Positions 7,603 to 14,521 of a stretch of DNA of 54,500 nt are shown here, in pieces (position 1 is the stretch's first letter; the number at the start of each line of letters is the position of its first letter). The notes below the pieces were generated by a model. It saw nothing but the letters and a program-made list of their open reading frames with translations, was not told the origin of the DNA and ran no database searches. The position numbers and the translations under genes are program-made. The stretch covers positions 1 through 54,500 of the forward strand of contig NZ_SCFM01000034.1 in assembly GCF_004138295.1 (NCBI RefSeq), written 5' to 3'. This stretch comes from Ectobacillus funiculus. GTDB lineage: Bacteria > Bacillota > Bacilli > Bacillales > Bacillaceae_G.

Positions 7603-7716
7603 ATGAACCAGTATCGTTTGATTGGAGAAAGCATCAATGATTGCTGCGTAAGCTATCAGGAAATGAAAAAGGCTGTACAATCTGTGCTTCAAAATGGAAA
7701 GCAGGGTGAAATCTAG
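7603..7716 (+). CDS. 37-residue small protein at the head of the xdhC-mocA operon
   Basis: ATG 7603 sits behind GAGAGGAGGTC, one of the best ribosome sites in the window. It opens 37 codons (MNQYRLIGESINDCCVSYQE..., ending QNGKQGEI). The TAG stop overlaps the GTG start of the XdhC-type gene by one base, which implies translational coupling. The peptide is soluble, with a CC pair at residues 14-15. I do not recognise a family. It may be a partner of XdhC or only a translation-coupling leader. Confidence 0.6.
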   Translation: MNQYRLIGESINDCCVSYQEMKKAVQSVLQNGKQGEI

Positions 7717-8735
7717 TGGCTGCCTTGTATGATATTATAGAAGCCGTTACAACTATATCTGAATCGTGTACACTCGCAACCCTTATTCGTGTGGAAGGAT
7801 CGTCATATCTGAAGGAAGGCACAATGATGGTAATGAGAGAAGATGGCATGCGGCTTGGTATGCTGAGCGCAGGCTGTGTGGAGGAGGATCTTTATCATCA
7901 CTCTCAGGATGTCACCTTCGACAAATGGTCTATCCATGAGTTTGATACGGGGGAAGAGGACGATTTATCATGGGGAATCGGTTGTAATGGAATACTTCAT
8001 ATATTGTTGGAGAAGGTGGATCCTTTTTATCGAGAATCTTTACGAAGAGTAAAAGCGTATATGGATCAAGGGCTGTATGTTTGGATGGTGAAGCATCTCA
8101 TAAAATCCAAAACTCTTTTTATAAGTGAAAACGGAGATATATTTGGAAGCTGGGCGGAAGACATTCCTTCCGTTTTAGAGCTGAGAAATGGGATTTACAA
8201 GGACATATACATGCAGTGCCTTCAGCCTCAGCAGCGTTTATTTATTTTTGGCGCGGGTGAAGATGCAAAGCCCCTGGTTCGTTTAGCGAAGGAAACTGGT
8301 TTTTTCACCACAGTTTATGATTGGCGTGAGGCATTGTGTACGCCGTTAAGCTTTCCTGAGGCAGACTCTTGCATAGTTGGCTTCCCAAGAGAAGTCATGC
8401 CTCGTTTAGACATTACAGAACGTGATTTTGTGGTGATTATGACGCATCATTTCAAACGAGATCAAGAAATTCTAACACTTCTCTTACAGAGAACATGCCG
8501 TTATTTGGGGATGCTAGGATCTAGGCAGCGTACCGCCCGGTTATTTAGAGAAATGGAAAAGCCCGCGTGGATATCTGCCCCGGTCGGTTTACCCATTGGA
8601 GCGCGGGGGCCCGCGGAAATTGCTGTAAGCATCATTGCAGAAATGATACAAATAGTGAGGATGGAGCATAATGAAAATAGTAGGAATATACTTGGCAGCG
8701 GGAAGCAGCAGGAGAATGGGACCAGGAATGCATAA
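7716..8735 (+). CDS. XdhC/CoxF-family protein
   Basis: 339 residues. N-terminal XdhC domain has LATLIRVEGSSYLKEGTMM and LGMLSAGCVEEDL. The C-terminal Rossmann domain has LFIFGAGEDAKPLVRLAKE, DWREALC, VIMTHHFKRDQEIL and YLGMLGSRQRTARL. The PIGARGPAEIAVSIIAEMI block closes it. XdhC proteins bind molybdenum cofactor, help sulfurate it and insert it into xanthine-dehydrogenase-type enzymes. GTG start coupled to the small gene before it. Its end overlaps mocA by 65 nt, so the last 20 or so residues may be dispensable. No molybdenum hydroxylase gene is in the window, so the client enzyme is elsewhere or absent. Confidence 0.85.
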   Translation: MAALYDIIEAVTTISESCTLATLIRVEGSSYLKEGTMMVMREDGMRLGMLSAGCVEEDLYHHSQDVTFDKWSIHEFDTGEEDDLSWGIGCNGILHILLEKVDPFYRESLRRVKAYMDQGLYVWMVKHLIKSKTLFISENGDIFGSWAEDIPSVLELRNGIYKDIYMQCLQPQQRLFIFGAGEDAKPLVRLAKETGFFTTVYDWREALCTPLSFPEADSCIVGFPREVMPRLDITERDFVVIMTHHFKRDQEILTLLLQRTCRYLGMLGSRQRTARLFREMEKPAWISAPVGLPIGARGPAEIAVSIIAEMIQIVRMEHNENSRNILGSGKQQENGTRNA

Positions 8736-9321
8736 GCTCTGTCTTCCTATGAAGGGGACATCGCTTGGAAATTTGGCACTGAATACTGCTCTTGCCTCGA
8801 GTTTGAGCGAAGTGATAGTGATTACAAATTTTTCCTCTTGGATTTTGGGAGGGGGACAGAAGGAAAGGATACATCTTCTTTCCTGTCAGAACGCATCCTT
8901 GGGGCAATCCTATTCCTTGCGCCAAGGGATTGAGAAAGCGGAAAGCCTGCAGGCGGATGGGGCAATGGTCCTGCTGGCCGATCAGCCGTTTATTACAGTT
9001 GAAACTTTGAATACAATCATACGGGAGTTCCAGCAGTGTCCGGAATTACAGTATGTAGCAGCAGCCTATCAAGATATTCCGCGACCTCCTGTTTTATTTT
9101 CCAGCAATATTTTTCCGGTTTTGAAAAAGCTGAAGGGCGATCAAGGAGCCCGTTTCATTTTTTCTGATCCTTCGTTTCGAGGGAAGGTCCTTCCGTATGA
9201 TAATGCAAGGTTGTTTTATGATGTAGATACATGGGAGGACTATCATGCAGCTAGCCGTTCTTTTTTTAAAGAAAACTCGCCGACTGGCGAGCCGTGCCCT
9301 TGGGCGAAGACAGAGGTGTAG
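8671..9321 (+). CDS. MocA-type molybdenum cofactor cytidylyltransferase family (NTP transferase)
   Basis: 216 residues. MobA-like NTP-transferase fold with signature YLAAGSSRRMG followed by a Lys (HKLCLP), then ADGAMVLLADQPFI (metal-binding Asp) and GDQGARFIF. MocA adds CMP to molybdopterin cofactor for xanthine-dehydrogenase-type enzymes; this is the usual partner of XdhC. GAGG lies 9 nt before the ATG. The C-terminus is odd: from about 9266 the coding frame runs into a family A repeat, so the last 17 residues (KENSPTGEPCPWAKTEV) are repeat-encoded. The natural tail was replaced. Confidence 0.82.
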   Translation: MKIVGIYLAAGSSRRMGPGMHKLCLPMKGTSLGNLALNTALASSLSEVIVITNFSSWILGGGQKERIHLLSCQNASLGQSYSLRQGIEKAESLQADGAMVLLADQPFITVETLNTIIREFQQCPELQYVAAAYQDIPRPPVLFSSNIFPVLKKLKGDQGARFIFSDPSFRGKVLPYDNARLFYDVDTWEDYHAASRSFFKENSPTGEPCPWAKTEV

Positions 9322-9403
9322 CCCTACTTATACTGTATTCCTAAAATTTCCGACTGCGTCGAATTTGCTTCTAGCTGGAAATTTATACTTTCCTACAGTG
9401 AAA
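9266..9403 (-). repeat. Repeat family A, full copy, inside the 3' end of mocA
   Basis: Inverted orientation. Reads GAAAACTCGCCGACTGGCGAG, GGCGAAGACAGAGGTGTAG, ACTGTATTCCTAAAATTTCC, TGCGTCGAATT, then the palindrome CTTCTAGCTGGAAA and ATACTTTCCTACAGTG. It supplies the stop codon and final codons of the upstream gene. Confidence 0.88.
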
Positions 9404-9405
9404 CT

Positions 9406-9447
9406 AAAATCACTGCAAAACAGGAAGGCTTTGCAGTGATTTTGTTT
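9406..9447. terminator. Bidirectional terminator
   Basis: Fourteen-base-pair perfect stem AAAATCACTGCAAA / TTTGCAGTGATTTT between converging mocA and the small membrane gene. Confidence 0.85.
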
Positions 9448-9593
9448 TATATATGAACAGTGCTTTCTGAAATGAGTGCAACGTCACTCGCTTTAGGCTG
9501 AGTGAAGAAAAAGATGAAGGAAATGATGAGCACCGCCATGAAGAAAATAGTAGTTTCAGATGGTTTAATCGTTGGAAGGTCCGTTAAAGACAT
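9447..9593 (-). CDS. 48-residue single-span membrane protein
   Basis: ATG 9593 lies 6-7 nt after AAAGGAG and 5 nt after the stop of the gene before it, so the two form an operon. The peptide (MSLTDLPTIKPSETTIFFMA, then a VLIISFIFFF core) has one strong membrane helix at residues 15-31 and a polar tail of 17 residues. No family is recognised. Short length, good ribosome site, coupling to its neighbour and a terminator right after its stop all support a real gene. Confidence 0.6.
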   Translation of the reverse strand: MSLTDLPTIKPSETTIFFMAVLIISFIFFFTQPKASDVALISESTVHI

Positions 9594-9598
9594 CGATA

Positions 9599-10051
9599 TC
9601 ACTCCTTTGTTAGTTTTTCCACTAGTGCAGGGTCAACATAAAAATGCTGGGATACAATCTTTTGGAAAGAATTAAACTCTTTATTTACCTGACTCAAAGC
9701 GGACGGTTCAGTTCTCGAAACCCCAAAGATAGGTCCGCTGACAGTAAGTGTGAATCTTTTTGAAGAAGTAAATGTTCCTAATACTCGAATCTGATCGTGA
9801 ATCAATAATGCAGCTATAATAATATCTATGATATCAATAAACCAACTAGCTATTCGATTTTTTTGTTTACCCTCTAGCCGGCTAATTCCGGTGAGCGGTC
9901 CTCCTATTGAAATGCGAAATCCTCCCGGGGTAACAAATACGCCTATAATTGTAATTTGGCCAGTCAATAATAATATGGCTGTTATGACATCAATGTTCCG
10001 CTGAATGAAGCTAATGGTTTGTTTCTCTTTTTCTAGGGCGTTGTTTTCCAA
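9599..10051 (-). CDS. Unrecognised protein with an internal duplication
   Basis: About 150 residues if TTG 10051 is the start (GGATGTGG lies 5 nt before it). A frame back to ATG 10180 is open but has no ribosome site. Two similar units of about 45 residues are visible: NIDVITAILLLTGQITIIGV ... GPLTGISRLEG, and FIDIIDIIIAALLIHDQIRV ... GPIFGVSRTEP. Each is a hydrophobic stretch, a beta-like segment and a GP-x-x-G-[IV]-SR motif. The C-terminal 40 residues are polar. It shares an operon with a 48-residue membrane peptide. I do not recognise the family; the pattern suggests a small membrane-associated protein. Confidence 0.55.
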   Translation of the reverse strand: MENNALEKEKQTISFIQRNIDVITAILLLTGQITIIGVFVTPGGFRISIGGPLTGISRLEGKQKNRIASWFIDIIDIIIAALLIHDQIRVLGTFTSSKRFTLTVSGPIFGVSRTEPSALSQVNKEFNSFQKIVSQHFYVDPALVEKLTKE

Positions 10052-10179
10052 ATTTACCACATCCTTTATCAGTTTCCAGCAGAAGACTCCCGTTTCAAAC
10101 CTGTAATGGGCATAACCCAGTGATAATTGGGAGATGTGCAACACCATTGCAACACGTATAGGGTGAAAAAAGAGAAGCA

Positions 10180-10345
10180 TCCATCATTCTTTGTAAGGGA
10201 GTGTGAGCTCTCCCTATTGCCCTATGAGAACTCTGTATTTCGCTTCCTAGGAAGAAGATACGGAATCCCCCACCTTCGACCAACGGAAATCCCCTTGTGG
10301 GAAAGGAGCATTAGCGAGCAGGTGGTGGGCAGTTCAAGGTGGGAT
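10180..10345. other. Gene-free stretch with inverted repeats
   Basis: The region 10052-10463 has no credible gene: the open frame at 10127-10402 has no ribosome site and no recognisable protein. It holds nested inverted repeats: AGGGAG/CTCCCT near 10196-10215, and CCCACCTT (10269-10276) with AAGGTGGG (10336-10343) enclosing a TCCCC-ttgt-GGGA hairpin. It is richer in G+C than the flanks. It could be a structured RNA or a decayed gene; it matches no RNA class I know. Confidence 0.25.
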
Positions 10346-10463
10346 ACTGTATTCTATGCTGAAAATGGATTCGTGTTATTAACCTATTTTTATGTGGAAT
10401 GAACAGTACATACATCGGTTTTACAACAAGCTATAATCAAGCATATCCCTGCTGAAATCCTTT

Positions 10464-10602
10464 TTTACACTTTAAGAAAGTATAAATTTCTAGCTAGAAG
10501 ACAATTCGACGTAGTGAGAAATCTTAGGAATAAAGTATAAGTGCAACTACGTCTCTGTCTTCGCCCAAAGGCAGGGCTCGCCAATCGGCGAGTCTTCTTT
10601 AT
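10464..10602 (+). repeat. Repeat family A, full copy
   Basis: TTTAC-ACTTTAAGAAAG start, TTTCTAGCTAGAAG palindrome, ATTCGACGTAGTGAGAAAT, CTCTGTCTTCGCCC, CTCGCCAATCGGCGAG hairpin and TTCTTTAT end. Flanks TTTAC / TTTAT. It lies just upstream of the rhaEW promoter region. Confidence 0.9.
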
Positions 10603-10680
10603 TTTAGGAGAGAATAAAAGGGATTTAAACAAGGATAAAACAGACAAGTAAACAAAAGTTAACAAAAATAAAAAAAGGTA

Positions 10681-10760
10681 TTTAAAAATAAAAAGATCTG
10701 TTATATAATGAATTCAAACATAAACAAACTATAAAAATTAAAAAACAAACATAAACAAAG
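10681..10760 (+). promoter_or_regulatory. rhaEW promoter with two identical RhaR-type boxes
   Basis: TTTAAA (10681-10686), 17-bp spacer, TATAAT (10704-10709). Downstream, CAAACATAAACAAA occurs twice exactly (10715-10728 and 10746-10759), 31 bp apart, about three helical turns. The second box ends just before the GGTGG ribosome site. AT-rich direct repeats of this kind suit DeoR-family repressors, and a DeoR regulator (rhaR) is in the locus. Confidence 0.7.
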
Positions 10761-10773
10761 GTGGTAAATCAAA

Positions 10774-12843
10774 ATGGTAAAAAGCCTATGGCAAGCAGAG
10801 CAAGCAGCACAATTGCAGCAAGGGGTAGAAGAATTAGCATACCGCTCCAATTTAATTGGAACAGATCGTTCTGTATGTAACTGGGGTGGCGGCAATACAT
10901 CAATGAAAACAATCGAGAAGGACTTCCGCGGCCGCGATGTAGAAGTAATGTGGGTAAAAGGAAGCGGTTCCGATTTAGGAACAATGAAAGTTCAACATTT
11001 CACTGGCCTGCGTATGGAAGATATTCGTCCACTGATCGAGCGTGACGAAATGCCGGATGAGGAAATGGTGGCATACTTGGCAAACTGTATGATTGACAGC
11101 AAGCATCCACGCGCATCCATCGAAACATTATTGCATGCATTCCTGCCATTCAAGCATGTAGACCATACGCATCCAGATGCAATCATCGGCCTTTGCTGCG
11201 CAGATAACGGCAGACAGCTGGCGGAAGAAATTTACGGCAATCGATTCGTTTGGGTACCATATATTCGCCCTGGCTTCACATTATCCAAAATGATTGCGGA
11301 AGGTGTAAAAAACAATCCGAACGCTGAGCTTGTATTAATGGAAAAGCACGGTCTTGTTACGTGGGGTGAAACGTCCGAAGAGGCCTATGCAAAAACAATC
11401 GCAATTATTAATGAAGCTGAAGCATATATCAACGATCGCATTGAAGAAGAGAAAGTATTTGGCGGTCAAAAATACGGAGCACTTGCTGCTGAAGAGCGTA
11501 GAAACATCTTGGCACAAGTTATGCCTGTTATCCGCGGTGCGGTAAGCGACGAAAAGAAAATGATTTTATCTTATGACGATGCAGAAGATGTACTTCAATT
11601 TGTAAACAGCCACAATGCACCTGAGCTTTCCCAAGTTGGAGCAGCTTGCCCTGACCATCTTGTGCATACAAAACGTACACCATTGTACATTGACTGGAAC
11701 CCACAAACTGAAGATGTAAACAGCCTAATTGAAAAAGTGAAGGCTGGCGTTGCAAGCTTTAAAGAAGAGTATGCAGCATATTTTGAACGCAATAAACACG
11801 AAGGCGACAAAATGTTTGAAGCAGCTCCGCGTGTTATCCTAATCCCTGGTATCGGTATGGTGAACACAGGCAAAAATTTAGCAATGTCACATGTAAGCGG
11901 AGCCCTGTATCACCGTGCAATTGCAGTTATGAAGGGCTCTACAGCATTAGGTGAATTTGTATCCTTAAACGAAAATGAATCCTACAACGTAGAATACTGG
12001 CCATTAGAGCTTTACAAATTAACACTTGCTCCAGCTGAGGCTGAATTCTCTCGTAAGATTGCCTTTATTACAGGCGGTGCAGGCGGAATCGGCAGCGCAA
12101 CAGCACGTCGTTTTGTATCCGAAGGTGCGCATGTTGTATTAGCTGACTTGAATCTTGAAGGCGCACAAAAGGTTGCGGCTGAAATCAATGAAAAGTATGG
12201 TGAAGGCCGTGCGATTGGCGTGAAAATGGACGTGACAAGCGAAGAGCAAGTACAAGCAGCATTCGCAGAAGCAGCTCTAGCATACGGCGGTGTAGATATT
12301 ATCGTCAATAACGCAGGTCTTGCAACATCCAGCCCATTCGATGAAACATCTCTTAAAGAATGGAACTTGAATATGAACGTGCTTGGAACAGGCTATTTCT
12401 TAGTAGCACGTGAAGCATTCAAGCAAATGAAAGTGCAAGGTGTTGGCGGAAGCATGGTATTCGTTGGATCTAAAAACTCTGTGTATGCCGGCAAAAACGC
12501 AGCAGCATACAGTTCTGTGAAAGCACTTGAAACACATTTGGCACGTTGTATTGCAGCAGAAGGCGGAGAATATGGCATTCGCGTAAACTCTGTATTGCCT
12601 GATGCAGTATTACAAGGTTCAGCAATTTGGGGATCAAACTGGCGTAACGAACGTGCCGCAGCATACGGCATTGAGCCTGATCAATTAGAAGAGCATTACC
12701 GTAAACGTACAACATTGCTTGTTAATATCTACCCATCGGATATTGCGGAATCTATCGCATTCTTCGCATCCTCCAAGGCAGAGAAAACAACAGGCTGCAT
12801 GATTACAGTTGACGGCGGTGTACCAGCAGCATTTACTCGATAA
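10774..12843 (+). CDS. rhaEW: Bifunctional rhamnulose-1-phosphate aldolase / L-lactaldehyde dehydrogenase
   Basis: 689 residues. Residues 1-420 are a class II aldolase/adducin-type domain (TDRSVCNWGGGNTSMK, metal-binding HVDHTHPDAIIGL and EKHGLVTWGE). Residues 430-689 are a short-chain dehydrogenase (AFITGGAGGIGSATARRFV nucleotide loop, NNAGLA, catalytic Tyr-Lys in YSSVK, DGGVP end). This matches B. subtilis RhaEW (YuxG): cleavage to DHAP and L-lactaldehyde, then NAD-linked oxidation of lactaldehyde, in the cytosol. ATG follows AAAGGTGG. Two operator-like boxes lie in the promoter. It is separated from rhaB/rhaA by the yidC2 and araC-type genes and is transcribed alone, ending at a terminator. 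Confidence 0.93.
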   Translation: MVKSLWQAEQAAQLQQGVEELAYRSNLIGTDRSVCNWGGGNTSMKTIEKDFRGRDVEVMWVKGSGSDLGTMKVQHFTGLRMEDIRPLIERDEMPDEEMVAYLANCMIDSKHPRASIETLLHAFLPFKHVDHTHPDAIIGLCCADNGRQLAEEIYGNRFVWVPYIRPGFTLSKMIAEGVKNNPNAELVLMEKHGLVTWGETSEEAYAKTIAIINEAEAYINDRIEEEKVFGGQKYGALAAEERRNILAQVMPVIRGAVSDEKKMILSYDDAEDVLQFVNSHNAPELSQVGAACPDHLVHTKRTPLYIDWNPQTEDVNSLIEKVKAGVASFKEEYAAYFERNKHEGDKMFEAAPRVILIPGIGMVNTGKNLAMSHVSGALYHRAIAVMKGSTALGEFVSLNENESYNVEYWPLELYKLTLAPAEAEFSRKIAFITGGAGGIGSATARRFVSEGAHVVLADLNLEGAQKVAAEINEKYGEGRAIGVKMDVTSEEQVQAAFAEAALAYGGVDIIVNNAGLATSSPFDETSLKEWNLNMNVLGTGYFLVAREAFKQMKVQGVGGSMVFVGSKNSVYAGKNAAAYSSVKALETHLARCIAAEGGEYGIRVNSVLPDAVLQGSAIWGSNWRNERAAAYGIEPDQLEEHYRKRTTLLVNIYPSDIAESIAFFASSKAEKTTGCMITVDGGVPAAFTR

Positions 12844-12886
12844 GAAGCTGTAATAGTGTTTATTTGCCCCCTATAAATAAAGAAGC

Positions 12887-12925
12887 AAAAAGGACGAATC
12901 CGAAACCATGGATTCGTCCTTTTTC
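12887..12925 (+). terminator. rhaEW terminator
   Basis: Fourteen-base-pair stem AAAAGGACGAATCC / GGATTCGTCCTTTT followed by T residues. Confidence 0.9.
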
Positions 12926-12928
12926 TAG

Positions 12929-13063
12929 CCTTTTAAGAGAGTATAAATTTCCAGCTAGAAGCTAATTCAACGTAGCAGGAAATTTTAGAAACAGAGTGTA
13001 AGTACCACTACGTTTCTGTCTTTGCCCGGGGGCAGGGCCCGCCCATCAGCACGTTTTCTTTAG
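12929..13063 (+). repeat. Repeat family A, full copy, diverged
   Basis: CCTTTTAAGAGAGTATAAAT start, TTTCCAGCTAGAAG, AATTCAACGTAGCAGGAAAT, TTTCTGTCTTTGCCC, and an ACGTTTTCTTTAG end. The terminal hairpin is partly mismatched. Confidence 0.82.
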
Positions 13064-13088
13064 TAATGAATTCCATGGATCCCTTATC

Positions 13089-13118
13089 AAGTAATTCAAT
13101 GTTATCATTGAATTACTT
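13089..13118. other. Perfect 13-bp hairpin without a T run
   Basis: AAGTAATTCAATG (13089-13101), TTAT loop, CATTGAATTACTT (13106-13118). No poly-T follows, so it may be an operator or RNA structure rather than a terminator. The remaining 13120-13350 stretch shows nothing recognisable. Confidence 0.4.
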
Positions 13119-13356
13119 CACCTACGCCCTTCACAAAATTGAAGTAGGGTACTATTCTAGCAAAGTCTGATAGAAAAATGCTTATAGGTTGTATAATATC
13201 AAAATTGGTCATATGGATATGAAGGGGATGTTATTAGCTATAACGAATACAAAGCATAATGAACGAGGATCACGGATTTCTGTATCTGCTGTATTCAATT
13301 GCCACAGCATTGTTGCAGCTCATTTTTCTATTCAAAAGGTTGTTTTTCTTTCTTTG

Positions 13357-13365
13357 TGTTATAAT
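13357..13365 (+). promoter_or_regulatory. Extended -10 promoter of the small ORF-yidC2 unit
   Basis: TG-T-TATAAT is a perfect extended -10. No well-placed -35 is seen (TTGTTT at 13340 leaves only 14 bp). The start point would be near 13372, shortly before the ribosome site of the 94-codon ORF. Confidence 0.45.
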
Positions 13366-13387
13366 GGGGTTAGAAGGATGTGAAACT

Positions 13388-13672
13388 GTGGAATTTTTTA
13401 TACCGGATGGCTCTATGTATATAGCATTTGTCTTGCTGACAACGTTTTTTCTATGTATGGCATCACAATTTGCTGCAACTCAGACTGTACATAAGCAAGC
13501 CGCCCTTCGACAAGGAAGCTTGTGTATTGTACAACAGACTGATGTTTGCTCTAACTGTAACCTTGTGCCGTCTATTTATTTTAAATATAAAATGACTTGC
13601 TCTGTCCACAGACAAGAATCTGCCGGAGAGCAAGACGATGAAGGTCCGTATCTCTCAATGTTTTTCGCATAA
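13388..13672 (+). CDS. 94-residue membrane peptide, candidate MifM-like sensor of YidC activity
   Basis: GTG 13388 follows AGAAGGATG. Residues 9-30 are a membrane helix (SMYIAFVLLTTFFLCMASQF). The middle is cysteine-containing (DVCSNCN, KMTC). The end is acidic (GEQDDEGPYLSMFFA), with D83-D84-E85. YidC2 starts 24 nt after its stop. The last codons (13651-13666) pair with 13675-13691, covering the yidC2 Shine-Dalgarno GGAGGG. In B. subtilis, MifM has about 95 residues and one N-terminal membrane segment. It stalls at a C-terminal acidic stretch, opening a hairpin that hides the yidC2 ribosome site. I see no clear sequence identity with MifM, so the role is inferred from architecture. A frame extending back to ATG 13259 exists but lacks a ribosome site. 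Confidence 0.65.
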   Translation: MEFFIPDGSMYIAFVLLTTFFLCMASQFAATQTVHKQAALRQGSLCIVQQTDVCSNCNLVPSIYFKYKMTCSVHRQESAGEQDDEGPYLSMFFA

Positions 13673-13691
13673 CAGAAAAACATTGGAGGGA
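13651..13691 (+). promoter_or_regulatory. Hairpin sequestering the yidC2 Shine-Dalgarno
   Basis: 5' arm TCTCTCAATGTTTTTC (13651-13666) lies in the last codons of the small ORF. 3' arm GAAAAACATTGGAGGGA (13675-13691) contains the yidC2 ribosome site. The stem has 16 pairs, one of them G-U, with a single bulged G at 13686. A ribosome halted around D83-E85 (13634-13642) would have its leading edge at about 13655, opening the base of the stem and freeing GGAGGG. No T run follows, so it is not a terminator. Confidence 0.7.
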
Positions 13692-13696
13692 CATAT

Positions 13697-14455
13697 ATGT
13701 CAAAACTCATAAAACTTTTATCGATAACATTGTTATTTATAGGTATACTTGCGGGATGCAGCGCAGCCGCATCTTCTTCCGGGCCAAACACGGACTTGTG
13801 GCACCATTATTTTATTTATCCGATGTCTTTGCTTATTGTTCATGTTGCGAAGGCGTGGATATTTCAAAGCTTTGGCTTTGCCATTATGATTGTAACGGTT
13901 GGTGTGCGGATGCTTCTCATGCCTCTCAATGTTATGCAATATAAGAATCAGTTGAACATGAAACGGCTTCAGCCGCAGCTCAAGGAGCTGAAAAAAAAGT
14001 ACTCATCTAAGCATGCGGAGGAACAAAAGCAATATCAGGTGGAAATGATGAAGCTCATGCAAGAGAATAAGGCCAATCCAATGATGGGATGTCTTCCTCT
14101 TATCGTGCAGCTCCCAGTTTTCTCAGCTGTGTATTATGCTATTCGACAGACGAAGGAGATTAGCAGTGCTTCCTTTTTATGGCTAAACCTTGGACATCCT
14201 GATCCGTACTATGTGCTTCCGCTTCTTGCGGCATGTATGACGTATATACAAGCAAGGGTCGTTCAGACGAATGTCCCAGCAGAACAGATGGCGCAGGTTA
14301 GAATGATGCAATTGATGTCACCGGTCATGGTTCTTATGTTTGGATTCGCTTCACCATCGGGACTTGTGCTCTATTGGCTGACAGGTAGTATTTTTATGAT
14401 TGCACAATATACGGTTTTGAAAAAGCTGTACCGAAACGAGACAGCTTCAGCATAA
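13697..14455 (+). CDS. yidC2: Membrane protein insertase YidC/OxaA family (YidC2 type)
   Basis: 252 residues. Lipoprotein signal with lipobox LAGC (residues 18-21), then the Oxa1/YidC/Alb3 core: first core helix FGFAIMIVTVGVRMLLMPL with the conserved hydrophilic-groove Arg, charged coiled hairpin (RLQPQLKELKKKYSS...), MGCLPLIVQLPVFSAVYYAI, and the final helices with GLVLYWLTGSIFMIAQY. It inserts and folds membrane proteins and can cooperate with Sec. B. subtilis has two copies (SpoIIIJ and YqjG/YidC2); the second is induced when the first fails. Its ribosome site GGAGGG is buried in a hairpin shared with the preceding ORF, which argues this is the regulated copy. Confidence 0.92.
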   Translation: MSKLIKLLSITLLFIGILAGCSAAASSSGPNTDLWHHYFIYPMSLLIVHVAKAWIFQSFGFAIMIVTVGVRMLLMPLNVMQYKNQLNMKRLQPQLKELKKKYSSKHAEEQKQYQVEMMKLMQENKANPMMGCLPLIVQLPVFSAVYYAIRQTKEISSASFLWLNLGHPDPYYVLPLLAACMTYIQARVVQTNVPAEQMAQVRMMQLMSPVMVLMFGFASPSGLVLYWLTGSIFMIAQYTVLKKLYRNETASA

Positions 14456-14460
14456 GAGTG

Positions 14461-14495
14461 AAGAGAGCATTCTGTTAGAGCAGAATGCTCTCTTA
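14461..14495. terminator. yidC2 terminator
   Basis: Fourteen-base-pair stem AAGAGAGCATTCTG / CAGAATGCTCTCTT with a TTAGAG loop. Confidence 0.85.
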
Positions 14496-14521
14496 TCTAT
14501 AATAGATTAGGGGGAATTTGG

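Noticed and set aside
10127-10402. 91-codon rightward frame MGDVQHHCNTYRV
   Set aside because: No ribosome site and no family; the interval looks structural or decayed instead.
10465-10665. Leftward frames such as RRLASPAFGRRQRRSCTYT that recur near several intergenic regions
   Set aside because: They are translations of the family A repeat itself, with no ribosome site; similar spurious frames occur at 31152-31400 and 31995-32192.
13259-13387. Longer start (ATG 13259) for the small ORF before yidC2
   Set aside because: No ribosome site there, and the extended -10 at 13357 lies inside it; GTG 13388 has AGAAGGATG.
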